A stretch of 64,000 nt of DNA from Seohaeicola_A nanhaiensis (lineage in GTDB: Bacteria; Pseudomonadota; Alphaproteobacteria; Rhodobacterales; Rhodobacteraceae), in assembly GCF_042654245.1 (NCBI RefSeq), contig NZ_JBHSGI010000009.1:186001-250000 (forward strand), given 5' to 3'. Under the pieces are notes generated by a model. That model was given only the letters and a program-made list of their open reading frames with translations, was not told the DNA's origin and made no database searches. The position numbers and the translations under genes were made by a program. Shown here one piece after another: positions 52,555 to 60,995 of this stretch (positions within the stretch are counted from its first letter, which is position 1; every line of letters starts with the position of its first letter).

Positions 52555-54051
52555 TTACGCGCCCTTCTCCGAAGGCAGTTTGGATACCAGGCGAAGGGAA
52601 ACGGACAGCCCTTCGAGCTGGTAGTGGGGGCGGAGGTAGAACTTGGACGAATAGTATCCGGGGTTGCCCTCCACTTCTTCGACGACGACTTCGGCGGCGG
52701 CCAGCGGCTTGCGGGCCTTTTCGCGCTCGGACGAGACGTCCGCGTTGAAGTCGACGTATTGGTTGATCCAGTCCTGCAGCCAGCCCTGCATGTCCTGCCG
52801 GCTCTTGAACGAGCCCACCTTGTCGCGGACCATGCACTTCAGGTAGTGCGCGAAGCGGCAGGTCGCGAAGAGATAGGGCAGGCGCGCAGCCAGGTTGGCG
52901 TTGGCGGTTGCATCGGGATCGTCGTATTCGGCCGGCTTGTGCAGCGACTGGGCGCCGATGAAGGCGGCGATGTCGGAATTCTTGCGGTGGATCAGAGGCA
53001 TCATGCCGTTCTTGGCAAGTTCCGCCTCGCGCCGGTCCGAGATCGCGATCTCGGTCGGGCATTTCTGGTCCACGCCGCCGTCATCGGTGGGGAAGGTGTG
53101 GCTGGGCAGGTTCATCACCGCGCCGCCGCTTTCCACGCCCCGGATCCGCGAGCACCAGCCGAATTCCTTGAAGGACCGGTTGATGTTCACCGCCATGCCG
53201 TAGGCGGCGTTGACCCAGGAGTATTTCTCGCTGTCGGCACCCTCGGTGTCTTCCTCGAAGGCGAAGGCCTCGACCGGGTCGGTCTTGGAACCGTAGGGCA
53301 GGCGCCCCAGGAACCGCGGCATCGCGAGGCCGACATACTTGGAGTCCTCGCTTTCGCGGAGCGACCGCCAGCTGGCGTATTCCGGCGTCTGGAAGATCTT
53401 GGTCAGGTCGCGCGGGTTGGCGAGTTCGGACCAGCTGTCCATCTGGAAGAGGCTGGGCTTGGCGCCGACGATCAGCGGGGCGTGTGCGGCCGCGGCGATC
53501 TTGGACATCTCGCCCAGCAGTTCCACATCCGGCGGGCTGTGGTCGAAGTGGTAGTCCGCCACCAGCGTGCCGTAGGGTTCGCCGCCGAACTGGCCGAATT
53601 CCTCTTCGTAGAGCTTCTTGAAGATCGGCGACTGGTCCCAGGCGGTGCCTTTGAACTTGCGCAGGGTCTTGTGCATGTCCTTCTTCGAGATGTTCATCAC
53701 GCGGATCTTGAGCATCTCGTCGGTTTCGGTGTTGTTCACCACATAGTGCAGACCGCGCCAGGCGCTTTCGAGCTGCTGGAATTCGGCGTGGTGCAGGATC
53801 AGGTTCACCTGCTCGGTCAGCTTCTTGTCGATCTCGGCGACGATGCTTTCGATCGAGCGCAGGGCGTCGTCGGAGATCAGCGCGGTATTGGCGAGTGCCT
53901 GCTGGGCCAGCGTCTTGACCGCGTTCTGGACGGCCGACTTGGCCTGGTCCGACTTGGGCCGGAACTCCTTGCTCAGCAGAGCTTCGAATTCCGAGGAGCC
54001 GAACGCGGTGGCGCCGGCGGCGGATGCGACTTGTGCTTGTTCTTCAGCCAT
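52555..54051 (-). CDS. tssC: T6SS sheath large subunit TssC (VipB)
   Basis: 498 residues, full length. LILHHAEFQQLESAWRGLHY, VADYHFDHSPPDVELLGEMS, RFLGRLPYGSKTDPVEAF, and the complete C-terminal domain (FATCRFAHYLKCMVRDKVGS and onward) that the fused sheath protein lacks. Pairs with TssB 12 bp upstream to form the contractile sheath. Confidence 0.96.
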   Translation of the reverse strand: MAEEQAQVASAAGATAFGSSEFEALLSKEFRPKSDQAKSAVQNAVKTLAQQALANTALISDDALRSIESIVAEIDKKLTEQVNLILHHAEFQQLESAWRGLHYVVNNTETDEMLKIRVMNISKKDMHKTLRKFKGTAWDQSPIFKKLYEEEFGQFGGEPYGTLVADYHFDHSPPDVELLGEMSKIAAAAHAPLIVGAKPSLFQMDSWSELANPRDLTKIFQTPEYASWRSLRESEDSKYVGLAMPRFLGRLPYGSKTDPVEAFAFEEDTEGADSEKYSWVNAAYGMAVNINRSFKEFGWCSRIRGVESGGAVMNLPSHTFPTDDGGVDQKCPTEIAISDRREAELAKNGMMPLIHRKNSDIAAFIGAQSLHKPAEYDDPDATANANLAARLPYLFATCRFAHYLKCMVRDKVGSFKSRQDMQGWLQDWINQYVDFNADVSSEREKARKPLAAAEVVVEEVEGNPGYYSSKFYLRPHYQLEGLSVSLRLVSKLPSEKGA

Positions 54052-54063
54052 CTCTCCGCCTCC

Positions 54064-54567
54064 TTATTCTTCGGTCTTGGGCGCAGGCTGCGCCGCGAGG
54101 GTTTTCAGGAGGCTCGGGTCCTGGATGATCTTGGCGATCAGGTTCTCGGCGCCGGTCTTCCCGTCCATGTAGGTCATCAGGTTCGACAGCTGGGTGCGGG
54201 CCTCGAGCAGTTCGCGCAGCGGCTCGACCTTGCGGGCGATGGCGGCGGGCGAGAAGTCGTCCATGCTTTCGAAGGTGATGTCGACGGCGAGGTTGCCTTC
54301 GCCGGTCAGCGTGTTGGGCACGGTGAAGGCGGCGCGGGGGGCCATCGACTTCATCCGGTCGTCGAAGTTGTCGACGTCGATTTCGAGGAACTTGCGGTCG
54401 GCGACGGCCGGCTGTTCCACCTCGGACTTGCCGGACAGGTCGCTCATCACGCCCATCACGAAGGGCAGTTGCACCTTCTTCTCGGCGCCGTAGAGTTCCA
54501 CATCGTATTCGATCTGGACCCTAGGGGACCGGTTACGGGCGATGAATTTCTGAGAACTTCCGCTCAT
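54064..54567 (-). CDS. tssB: T6SS sheath small subunit TssB (VipA)
   Basis: 167 residues, normal length. SQKFIARNRSPRVQIEYDVE, LPFVMGVMSDLSGK and NTLTGEGNLAVDITFESMDD. AAGGAG upstream of the ATG. About 85% identical to the first 156 residues of the fused sheath protein; one 98-bp stretch (54325-54422) is identical to 43809-43906. Confidence 0.96.
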   Translation of the reverse strand: MSGSSQKFIARNRSPRVQIEYDVELYGAEKKVQLPFVMGVMSDLSGKSEVEQPAVADRKFLEIDVDNFDDRMKSMAPRAAFTVPNTLTGEGNLAVDITFESMDDFSPAAIARKVEPLRELLEARTQLSNLMTYMDGKTGAENLIAKIIQDPSLLKTLAAQPAPKTEE

Positions 54568-54641
54568 GTCGTGCTCCTTGATGTGCCTTGAATATCGTGG
54601 TGAGTCTGCACTGGTCTGTGAACAATATCACAGGCCGGAAA

Positions 54642-55694
54642 TTATTCGTCGCCGAGACCGCGGATGACATTTACGTTGTCGATGCCGTCCGGAGCCATGT
54701 CCCGCATGATGGTCATGAAGTCCGCGCTGACGAGACGCTTGGCGCGCATCAGCAAGAGCGGGATCGGGCTGGAAGGCTCGTACCGGCGGTAATATTCGAT
54801 GATGCGGTCCAGCGCGTTGCCCACATCGGCTGGCGATCGGATCGCACCCACCGCACCGCCTGCCGCCGCCGCCATCGGCGCGGCGCCCCCATCGGCCTCG
54901 GGCTCGTCCGAAACGTCAGATACCGCCGAGTCGGCGGTGCTGCCGCCGGCGTATTTCGACAGGGTCTTGGTGATGGTCGACAAGAGGCGGATCGTCGGAT
55001 CGAGATCCGGTCCCTGACCCGGCGTCTGGTCGTCGAAGACGGCAGAGACGGCGCGGACGTTGTCCATCGCGCGCCGGGCGTCATCGAGCATGGTGGACAG
55101 GGTTTCGGGGTCGGTGTCGCGGAACGCCGCGCTGATCTGCGTCGGGTCGGGCGGGTTATCCATTCCTTCCGGCGCGGGTGTATGGCCCTCGGCGATTTCG
55201 ATGTCGCGCAGGGAGAAGCCGCCGAAGCTGCGGCTGTCGGTCAGGGACACCCGACGCAGAGAACGGTAGATGGCGGAGGGGCCGGCCATGCCGCCCGGCT
55301 GGCCGCAGAGCCCCTGCACCGCATTGATCCGCATCGTGGGGTCGTTGTCGTCATCGGCGTCGAGTTCGGGAAAACAGGTTTCCCAGTATTTCTCGAGATA
55401 TCCGCGGATGACCTGGGTGGCGTTGGCAAAGCCGGACAGTCCTTCGGTGTTCAGCGCGGCATCGGCCATGTAGATGGCCGCGCGCAGATCATGGCTTTGC
55501 CCCATGATCTCGAGCGCCTTCACGGCGACCTCGCCGTAGTCGGGCTCTTTTCCCCCGTCGTCTGGATCATCGAACTGGGTTTCTTCGCCGGGCTGGGCGG
55601 CCTGCTCCATCTCGACGAAAACAGGATCGTATTCGAGGTTCTCGCCGCTGGGAGAATCCTCGGTGATTGGTTCCAGCAGGACTTCCGGGTCCAT
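54642..55694 (-). CDS. tssA: T6SS protein TssA (ImpA)
   Basis: 350 residues from ATG 55694, chosen for AGGGAGG just upstream; an upstream alternative adds 16 residues without family similarity. ImpA N-terminal domain with PITEDSPSGENLEYDPVF and GKEPDYGEVAVKALEIMGQS. C-terminus LDRIIEYYRRYEPSSPIPLL is the typical end of short (class B-like) TssA. Organises tube/sheath polymerisation. First gene of the minus-strand T6SS block. Confidence 0.93.
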   Translation of the reverse strand: MDPEVLLEPITEDSPSGENLEYDPVFVEMEQAAQPGEETQFDDPDDGGKEPDYGEVAVKALEIMGQSHDLRAAIYMADAALNTEGLSGFANATQVIRGYLEKYWETCFPELDADDDNDPTMRINAVQGLCGQPGGMAGPSAIYRSLRRVSLTDSRSFGGFSLRDIEIAEGHTPAPEGMDNPPDPTQISAAFRDTDPETLSTMLDDARRAMDNVRAVSAVFDDQTPGQGPDLDPTIRLLSTITKTLSKYAGGSTADSAVSDVSDEPEADGGAAPMAAAAGGAVGAIRSPADVGNALDRIIEYYRRYEPSSPIPLLLMRAKRLVSADFMTIMRDMAPDGIDNVNVIRGLGDE

Positions 55695-55711
55695 CCGGCC
55701 TCCCTTCGACA

Positions 55712-55730
55712 GACTCGATTGTTTCGAGTC
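55712..55730. promoter_or_regulatory. Inverted repeat 18 bp upstream of tssA
   Basis: GACTCGA-ttgtt-TCGAGTC, 7-bp perfect arms. It lies in the 193-bp divergent region between tssA and the plus-strand operon, either in the tssA leader (an RNA hairpin just before the Shine-Dalgarno) or as a regulator site. No clear promoter elements for either side can be assigned; the rest of the region is AT-richer with a repeated CAACTAT. Confidence 0.5.
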
Positions 55731-55887
55731 CAGTTTCAACACCTACCGATCAGCCCCCCGGCGGTTGGTGCAGCGATCAACTTCAACTATGCAGCGCAAC
55801 TATAGCTTGACCCCAAGTCAGCCTTATCGTTTTCTCAAAGTCAATTGGAGCAATTGGATTTCTGAGCGTTTTCAGGAGGTGTGTGAC

Positions 55888-57504
55888 ATGGCGACCGAAG
55901 CCCTGAAGGGTGCTCCGTTCAAGAAACTGATGAGCAAGGCGAAGAAGGCTCCGCTGTCGTTCGGATTTGTTCCGGGCAAGAAGCCGGAAGACTGTGTCAT
56001 GCTGCTGCACAAGAAACGCAGCCCGACGCTGTTGGGCAAGGAAGCCAAGGCCCAGGGCGACGGCAGCAAATTTGCCTTTGGCACGGTCAAGATCAACGGC
56101 AAGGTTGCCGAGCTGACCTGCGGGCGGCACTTCGGTCAGCTGGCCAAGCAGTGCAAGCGCTTCCTGCGCACGAACAAGGTGATGCTGAACGTCGTGATCT
56201 TCGACGAAAGCGGCCAGCAGATCGAGAGCGATATCGAGGATCTGCCCGACGATCCGGAATTCGACGCCTTCGGCGCCGAGGAGGATCCGGACGACATCGC
56301 CGAGCAGGAGGAGGAGCAGGCTGAAGACGAACAGCAAGCCGAGGCACCGCAGCAGGGCGAAGACGAGCAGGAAGAGGCGCAGGGCGAGGATGGCCCCGAT
56401 GCCGGCCAGCTTGCCCAGCGCCTGAAGGCCGTCCAGCCCGCCGTCATGGCGGCGCAGGGCGATGCTGGCGACAAGCTGAAGAAGGTCATGGGAATGGCCG
56501 TGCAGCTGATCAAGGCGGGCGATCTTGCCAAGGCCGATCAGACGGTGACGGCGCTGGAAAGCGCGGTGGCGAAGCTGGGCAATGCGCCGCCGCCGGCGCA
56601 GGAGCAGCCTGCCGCGGGATCTACCGATGAGAATGCGATCGACGCCAAGGCGCTGATTGCCCGGGCCAATGCGCTGAAGCAGCCGATTTCGGCGATCCAG
56701 GGACCGGCGCGGGACAAGTTGATTGCCGCGCTGGGCAATGCTGCGCAGCTGATCAAGTCGGGCGACCTGAGTGGCGCGGATGTGATGCTGGGCAAGATCG
56801 AGGCAGCCGTGGCCAAGACCGGCGGCACGTCGAGCCAGGAGAAGGCGGCGAGCGACGCGATGCCGCCGGAGGCCGCCAAGTGGCTGGCCGCCGAGGGCAA
56901 GCTGGCCCCGCTGGTCGACAAGGCCATGCAGGAGAAGAAGGGCGATCTGGACGGGATCAACCGGGCCTTCGCCTATGCCCGCGAGCTGGCCGCCGATGGG
57001 GCGTATGACCGGGCGCTGGCGGCGGCCGGCAAGGTGGCCCAACTGCTGAAGGAGGCCGCAGCCGCCACCACCAGCGCCGCCGCGCAGGAGGCCCGGGAGT
57101 CGATCCCCGACAATGTCGTACCTTTCGTCCAGTCGCGGCTGGCCTGGATCAACACGCGCAAGGCGCTGGAGCAGCAGATTGCCGGGCTGAAATCGGCCAT
57201 CGATCAGGCAGCGGCCGAGATCGAGGGACTGGAAGATGTCGCGTCGCAGTCGGGCAAGCTGTTCGACTATCTGAGGGAGATCGACACCGATCTGGAAGAC
57301 ACGCTGGAGAAGCTTGTGGAAGCGCCCGATGGCGAGGCGCGCGAGACGCTGAAGTCTCAGGCGCGCAAGATCATCCTGAGCTATCAGGGTGTGCTGGACT
57401 CGCCCTTCTTCATGGACGTCGATCAGAACGGCTTTGTGAACACCAATATCCGCGGCTCCGCGCTGGATTCGCTGGGCAAGGTCAGCGAGGCGCTGGCCTC
57501 GTAG
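55888..57504 (+). CDS. Unknown cytoplasmic repeat/coiled-coil protein divergent from tssA
   Basis: 538 residues from ATG 55888 (AGGAGG upstream). Not recognised. Visible layout: a basic N-terminal globular domain (about 1-125; FVPGKKPEDCVMLLHKKR, FAFGTVKINGKVAELTCGRH); an acidic Glu/Gln-rich linker (about 126-168); then three related helical units of about 55 residues (GDKLKKVMGMAVQLIKAGDL, RDKLIAALGNAAQLIKSGDL, and a diverged third near DGAYDRALAAAGKVAQLLKE); and a C-terminal coiled-coil region (ARLAW-type SRLAWINTRKALEQQIAGL) ending with DSPFFMDVDQNGFVNTN. No signal peptide or membrane helix. Could be a T6SS cytoplasmic accessory factor, chaperone, or very large cargo; position is the only support. 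Confidence 0.8.
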   Translation: MATEALKGAPFKKLMSKAKKAPLSFGFVPGKKPEDCVMLLHKKRSPTLLGKEAKAQGDGSKFAFGTVKINGKVAELTCGRHFGQLAKQCKRFLRTNKVMLNVVIFDESGQQIESDIEDLPDDPEFDAFGAEEDPDDIAEQEEEQAEDEQQAEAPQQGEDEQEEAQGEDGPDAGQLAQRLKAVQPAVMAAQGDAGDKLKKVMGMAVQLIKAGDLAKADQTVTALESAVAKLGNAPPPAQEQPAAGSTDENAIDAKALIARANALKQPISAIQGPARDKLIAALGNAAQLIKSGDLSGADVMLGKIEAAVAKTGGTSSQEKAASDAMPPEAAKWLAAEGKLAPLVDKAMQEKKGDLDGINRAFAYARELAADGAYDRALAAAGKVAQLLKEAAAATTSAAAQEARESIPDNVVPFVQSRLAWINTRKALEQQIAGLKSAIDQAAAEIEGLEDVASQSGKLFDYLREIDTDLEDTLEKLVEAPDGEARETLKSQARKIILSYQGVLDSPFFMDVDQNGFVNTNIRGSALDSLGKVSEALAS

Positions 57505-57529
57505 GGGCCGTGCCGCAACGGAGGACGAT

Positions 57530-57955
57530 ATGCGCCATCTGACGTTACTGGCCGGCTGTCTTGCGGCGGGTCTGAGCCTTGCACCTGCTGCCCGGGCGGA
57601 GGAGGGAGGGCTGACCGTCGAGCTGAACAAGTTCGAAGAGATCGAGGGCGGCGGCTGCCGCGCCTTCTTCCTGTTCCGGAACGAGACCAAGACGGGATTC
57701 GACGGCTTCGAGATGAGCCTGGCGATTCTGGACGGGAAGGGCGTGATCGACCGGCTGCTGTCGATCGACGCCGCCCCGCTGCCGGTCGCGCGGACGACGC
57801 TCAAGCTGTTCGAGATTCCCGAAATCAGCTGCACAAACATCTCGGAGATCCTGCTGCACGAGCTGACCTCGTGCCGGCCGCAGAACGCCGAGGAGATGGA
57901 TTGCTTTCCGATCCTGACACTGAACAGCAAAACCTCTGCCGCGCTGGTCAAGTAA
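57530..57955 (+). CDS. Small exported protein of unknown function, first of the ExbBD-like genes
   Basis: 141 residues. A signal peptide runs to ARA before EEGGLTVELNKFEE; a LAGC string at residues 7-10 resembles a lipobox but leaves too short a hydrophobic core. The mature part is likely a small beta-sandwich (FFLFRNETKTGFDGFEMSLA) with several cysteines. GGAGG lies upstream of the ATG and the ExbB-like gene starts 3 bp after its stop, so it is a periplasmic partner of that module. Confidence 0.75.
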   Translation: MRHLTLLAGCLAAGLSLAPAARAEEGGLTVELNKFEEIEGGGCRAFFLFRNETKTGFDGFEMSLAILDGKGVIDRLLSIDAAPLPVARTTLKLFEIPEISCTNISEILLHELTSCRPQNAEEMDCFPILTLNSKTSAALVK

Positions 57956-57958
57956 GCG

Positions 57959-58582
57959 ATGACCGGCACGCTTGACATGCTGGTCAGCGGCGGCCCGATC
58001 ATCGCGGTGCTGGTCGTGCTGTCGCTGATCTCGCTGACGGTGATCGTGGTCAAGATCATCCAGCTTTGGCACGTTGGCGGCGGCAGGGCGCTGCGCGCGG
58101 CGGCGCTGGAGCAGTGGAAAGGCGGCGATCGGCACGGCGCGCAGAAGGCGCTGGAGGGCGGCAGGTCGCCCGCTGACCGGGTGACGGCCTATGCGATGCG
58201 GGCGCTGGCCGGCGGGTTCAAGGGCGCGCCGCTGGAGGCGGAACTGACGCGGCGGGGCAACGAGGAACTGGCGCAGATGAACCGGCTGGTCCGGCTGCTG
58301 GAGATCATCGCGATGATCTCGCCGCTGCTGGGCCTGCTGGGGACGGTGCTGGGGATGATCCAGTCGTTCCAGGAACTGGCCCTGGCCGAGGGCGCGGCCA
58401 ATGCCTCGACCCTTGCGGGCGGGATCTGGCAGGCGCTGCTGACCACGGCGGCGGGGCTGCTGGTGGCGATCCCGGCGGCGGTGGCGGCGGGGCTGTTCGC
58501 CGCGCGGATCGAGACGGCGGCGCAGAATATCGAAAGCGCGGTGGGCGAGCTGATGCTGGCCGACCAGAACCCGAATATCTGA
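57959..58582 (+). CDS. MotA/TolQ/ExbB proton channel family protein
   Basis: 207 residues with three membrane helices: an N-terminal one (IIAVLVVLSLISLTVIVVKI), then a pair formed by LLEIIAMISPLLGLLGTVLG and ALLTTAAGLLVAIPAAVAAG. The conserved GLLGTVLGMIQSF and TTAAGL motifs with pore threonines identify ExbB/TolQ. With an ExbD/TolR dimer it converts proton flow into movement of a periplasm-spanning partner. Followed after 9 bp by two ExbD genes. Confidence 0.92.
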   Translation: MTGTLDMLVSGGPIIAVLVVLSLISLTVIVVKIIQLWHVGGGRALRAAALEQWKGGDRHGAQKALEGGRSPADRVTAYAMRALAGGFKGAPLEAELTRRGNEELAQMNRLVRLLEIIAMISPLLGLLGTVLGMIQSFQELALAEGAANASTLAGGIWQALLTTAAGLLVAIPAAVAAGLFAARIETAAQNIESAVGELMLADQNPNI

Positions 58583-58591
58583 GAGGGAGCC

Positions 58592-59017
58592 ATGGCCGGC
58601 ACGGGTCTCAGACGACCGGCACGGCCCGCCCAGCTGATCTCGCTGGTGCCGATGATCGACGTGATGCTGATCATGCTGGTCTTTTTCATGGTCACGTCGA
58701 CCTATCTGAACCTCGACATGATTCCGGCGGTGCGGCAGCAGGATGAGGCCCCCGCCGCCGCCGCGTCGGGAGCGAGTGGCGGGACGCTGATGATCCGTCT
58801 GGGGTCTGACGGGATCCCGGTGGTGCAGGGCGCGGCGGCGCCGTTGGCGGGGCTGAGCGATCTGCTGGCGCGCAGACTGGCCGATGATCCGCTGTTGCAG
58901 GTGCTTGTGCTGCCCTCGGGCGCGGCGACCACGCAGGCGCTGGTGTCGGTCATGGATGCCGCGGCCCGTGCCGGGGCGGTGCGGCTGCGCGTGGTGCGGC
59001 TGGAGGCGCGGCCATGA
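58592..59017 (+). CDS. ExbD/TolR family protein, first copy
   Basis: 141 residues. Short cytoplasmic start, one membrane helix with the essential aspartate (LVPMIDVMLIMLVFFMVTST), then a periplasmic ExbD/TolR domain. GAGGGAG precedes the ATG. Its stop overlaps the second ExbD by 4 bp; paired, non-identical ExbD copies suggest a heteromeric stator. Confidence 0.92.
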   Translation: MAGTGLRRPARPAQLISLVPMIDVMLIMLVFFMVTSTYLNLDMIPAVRQQDEAPAAAASGASGGTLMIRLGSDGIPVVQGAAAPLAGLSDLLARRLADDPLLQVLVLPSGAATTQALVSVMDAAARAGAVRLRVVRLEARP

Positions 59018-59421
59018 AGCTTACCCGCCGCGCGCCGCCGCAACATGGGGAAACCATCGTCGCGCTGATCGACGTGGTGTTTTTCCTGCTGATCTTCTTC
59101 ATGCTGATCGGCCGGATGGACGCCACCGCGCCGTTCGACGTGGTGCCGCCCGTGGCGGCGAGCGGGTCGGACATGCCGGCGGGCGGCGCGACGCTGTCGG
59201 TGGCGGCGGATGGCGCTCTGGCGCTGGATGGCCGGGCGATCAGCCGGAGCGATCTGGATGCGGAGTTGGAGGCGCGGCTGACTGGCGATCCGGCGCTGCG
59301 GCTGAGGGTGAACGCCCACCGCAACGCCGAGTTGCGCCATGTCCTGCCGCTGGTCGGCGCGGCCGAGGCGATGGGGATCCGCGATGTGGTGCTGGTGGTG
59401 ACGCCGGCCGGATCGCCATGA
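59014..59421 (+). CDS. ExbD/TolR family protein, second copy
   Basis: 135 residues. IVALIDVVFFLLIFFMLIGR is the membrane helix with the conserved aspartate, followed by a short periplasmic domain (ALRLRVNAHRNAELRHVLPL). Clearly diverged from the first copy. ATGA overlaps on both sides couple it to the first ExbD and to the TonB/TolA-like gene. Confidence 0.92.
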   Translation: MKLTRRAPPQHGETIVALIDVVFFLLIFFMLIGRMDATAPFDVVPPVAASGSDMPAGGATLSVAADGALALDGRAISRSDLDAELEARLTGDPALRLRVNAHRNAELRHVLPLVGAAEAMGIRDVVLVVTPAGSP

Positions 59422-60995
59422 GCGCGGCGCGCTGGGCGGCGGGCCTGGCGATTTCGGCGCTGGTGCATGTGGGGGGCTATGGCGCGCTGGCGCTGGCGGT
59501 GAAGCCGGACCCGGTGGAGGAACAGCCGCTGCCGCCCAGCAAGCTGGACGTGCAGGCCTATCAGCTGGACCGCACTGTGGCGCAGGAGGCCCGGCCGGAT
59601 GCGGAGGCCGCAGCGGAAGCACAGGCCGAGGGGGCGAGTCTGGCGCAGGGCGCGATCCCCCATTCCCGGGCGCGGGTGACGGAAGCGCGGGCGGAGCCTG
59701 TCGCGCCCGGGCGGCCCGAGGCGGACCGGCTGACGGCGGAGGCCGTAACGGTGCCGCAGCTGGAGGCGGCGCGGCCGCAGGCGGATGCGGCTGCCACGGC
59801 GCAGGCTGCGCCGACGGTTGCGGTGTCGGCCCCGGTTTCGGCCCTGCCGGTGCAAACTGCGGTGGCCGAGGCGCGGCCTGCGGTTGCCGCGCAGGTGATA
59901 CCGGCGGTGCTGCGTGCGGAAGCTGCCCCGGCAAAGGTTTTGCCCGCGGCGGCAGAGACGGCCCTGCGGGTCGCCGCGGCCGTTCAGCCTGCCGCGCCGA
60001 TTGCGGCGGCGCAGGCCACGCCGGTGGCCCTGGCGCCGGATGCGCCCGAGGCGGCGCCGGTTGCGACGGTCGCGCCCGATGCCGCCGCGTTGCCGGATAC
60101 GCCTGCCACCGGCCAGCTGGTCGCGGAGGCCGCGGCGAATGCCACGCCGACCGAAGCCGCCGCGCCGCTGGGCGAGCCGGTAAAGGCGACGCTTGCCTTT
60201 CCGACGGGGGATGGCGAGGTCGATCCCGTTTCGCTTGCCGCGTTCCAGAGCTTCATGAAACCGGGCGACGTGAGTGCCGAGGGGGATCCGCTGCGCGACG
60301 GGGTTTCGGCGCTGCTGGCGCAGGTGCCCTGTTCGCGGCTTCAGGTTGCGTTCGATCCGGATACCGCGACCTTGCAGATCAATGGACACATCCCGGAGAA
60401 CGACCTGCGCGCGCCGGTGCTGGCCGCGCTGCAGGCGCAGATGGGCGAGGATATCCGGGTTTCGGACAATATCCTGATCCTGCCTCGTCCGCAGTGTGGC
60501 GCGCTGTCGGGGATCGGCGACGTGGGTCTGCCGCAGTCCAACGACCAGTCGACCAATCCGCTGCTGATCGGAGAGGCGTCACAGGCGCGGGTGTTGGATT
60601 TCGTCAAGGATCAGCGGCTTTGGTTCGACCTGACCGCGCCGGAATATGACGCCTATGTCTATGTCGATTTCTTCGATGCCGGGGGCAATGTGATCCACCT
60701 TGCGCCGAATGAGCAGGTGCCGCTGAACCTGGCCACCCGCGATGAGGCGCTGCGGGTCGGCACCAGGAGCGACGACGACAGGGGGCTGAAGATCGTCATC
60801 GGGCCGCCCTACGGGCAGGAGATCGCGGTGGCCTTTGCCGCCTCCGAGCCATTGTACGAAGGCCTGCGGCCGCTGATGGAACCGGCGGCGCCTTACCTCG
60901 CCTATCTCAAGGAACGGGTGGCCGAAAAGCGCGCGGAGCACGCCGATTTCAAGGGCGAATGGGTCTATTTCTTTGTGACGACCGCCGAGCGGTGA
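59418..60995 (+). CDS. TonB/TolA-like protein with C-terminal module shared with the T6SS kinase
   Basis: 525 residues from the ATG that overlaps the second ExbD stop. One N-terminal membrane helix (AAGLAISALVHVGGYGALAL) of TonB/TolA type, a periplasm-spanning Ala/Pro/Glu-rich region of about 270 residues (about 45-290), then a folded C-terminus: a BON-like segment with two cysteines (VPCSRLQVAFDPDTATLQI ... PRPQCG) and a beta module (VYVDFFDAGGNVIHLAPNEQ) resembling DUF4384. The same BON-like-plus-beta order forms the periplasmic end of the PpkA-type kinase at 25357-27525. Predicted energy-transducing arm of the ExbB/ExbD unit; target unknown. Abuts the convergent caspase-like gene with no gap. 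Confidence 0.82.
   Translation: MSAARWAAGLAISALVHVGGYGALALAVKPDPVEEQPLPPSKLDVQAYQLDRTVAQEARPDAEAAAEAQAEGASLAQGAIPHSRARVTEARAEPVAPGRPEADRLTAEAVTVPQLEAARPQADAAATAQAAPTVAVSAPVSALPVQTAVAEARPAVAAQVIPAVLRAEAAPAKVLPAAAETALRVAAAVQPAAPIAAAQATPVALAPDAPEAAPVATVAPDAAALPDTPATGQLVAEAAANATPTEAAAPLGEPVKATLAFPTGDGEVDPVSLAAFQSFMKPGDVSAEGDPLRDGVSALLAQVPCSRLQVAFDPDTATLQINGHIPENDLRAPVLAALQAQMGEDIRVSDNILILPRPQCGALSGIGDVGLPQSNDQSTNPLLIGEASQARVLDFVKDQRLWFDLTAPEYDAYVYVDFFDAGGNVIHLAPNEQVPLNLATRDEALRVGTRSDDDRGLKIVIGPPYGQEIAVAFAASEPLYEGLRPLMEPAAPYLAYLKERVAEKRAEHADFKGEWVYFFVTTAER

Noticed and set aside
55663..55887. An N-terminal extension of the repeat protein starting at 55663
   Set aside because: The added 75 codons overlap the tssA start and the intergenic region and lack a ribosome-binding site; the ATG at 55888 has AGGAGG.
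57530..57955. LAGC string as lipobox, and the protein as the missing TssJ
   Set aside because: Only about six hydrophobic residues precede the cysteine, a type I signal cleavage site fits better, and the sequence shows no TssJ signature that I recognise. Left as unknown.
57959..59421. Flagellar MotA/MotB assignment
   Set aside because: The three-helix protein with two short single-helix partners without an OmpA domain fits ExbB/ExbD; MotB would carry a peptidoglycan-binding domain.
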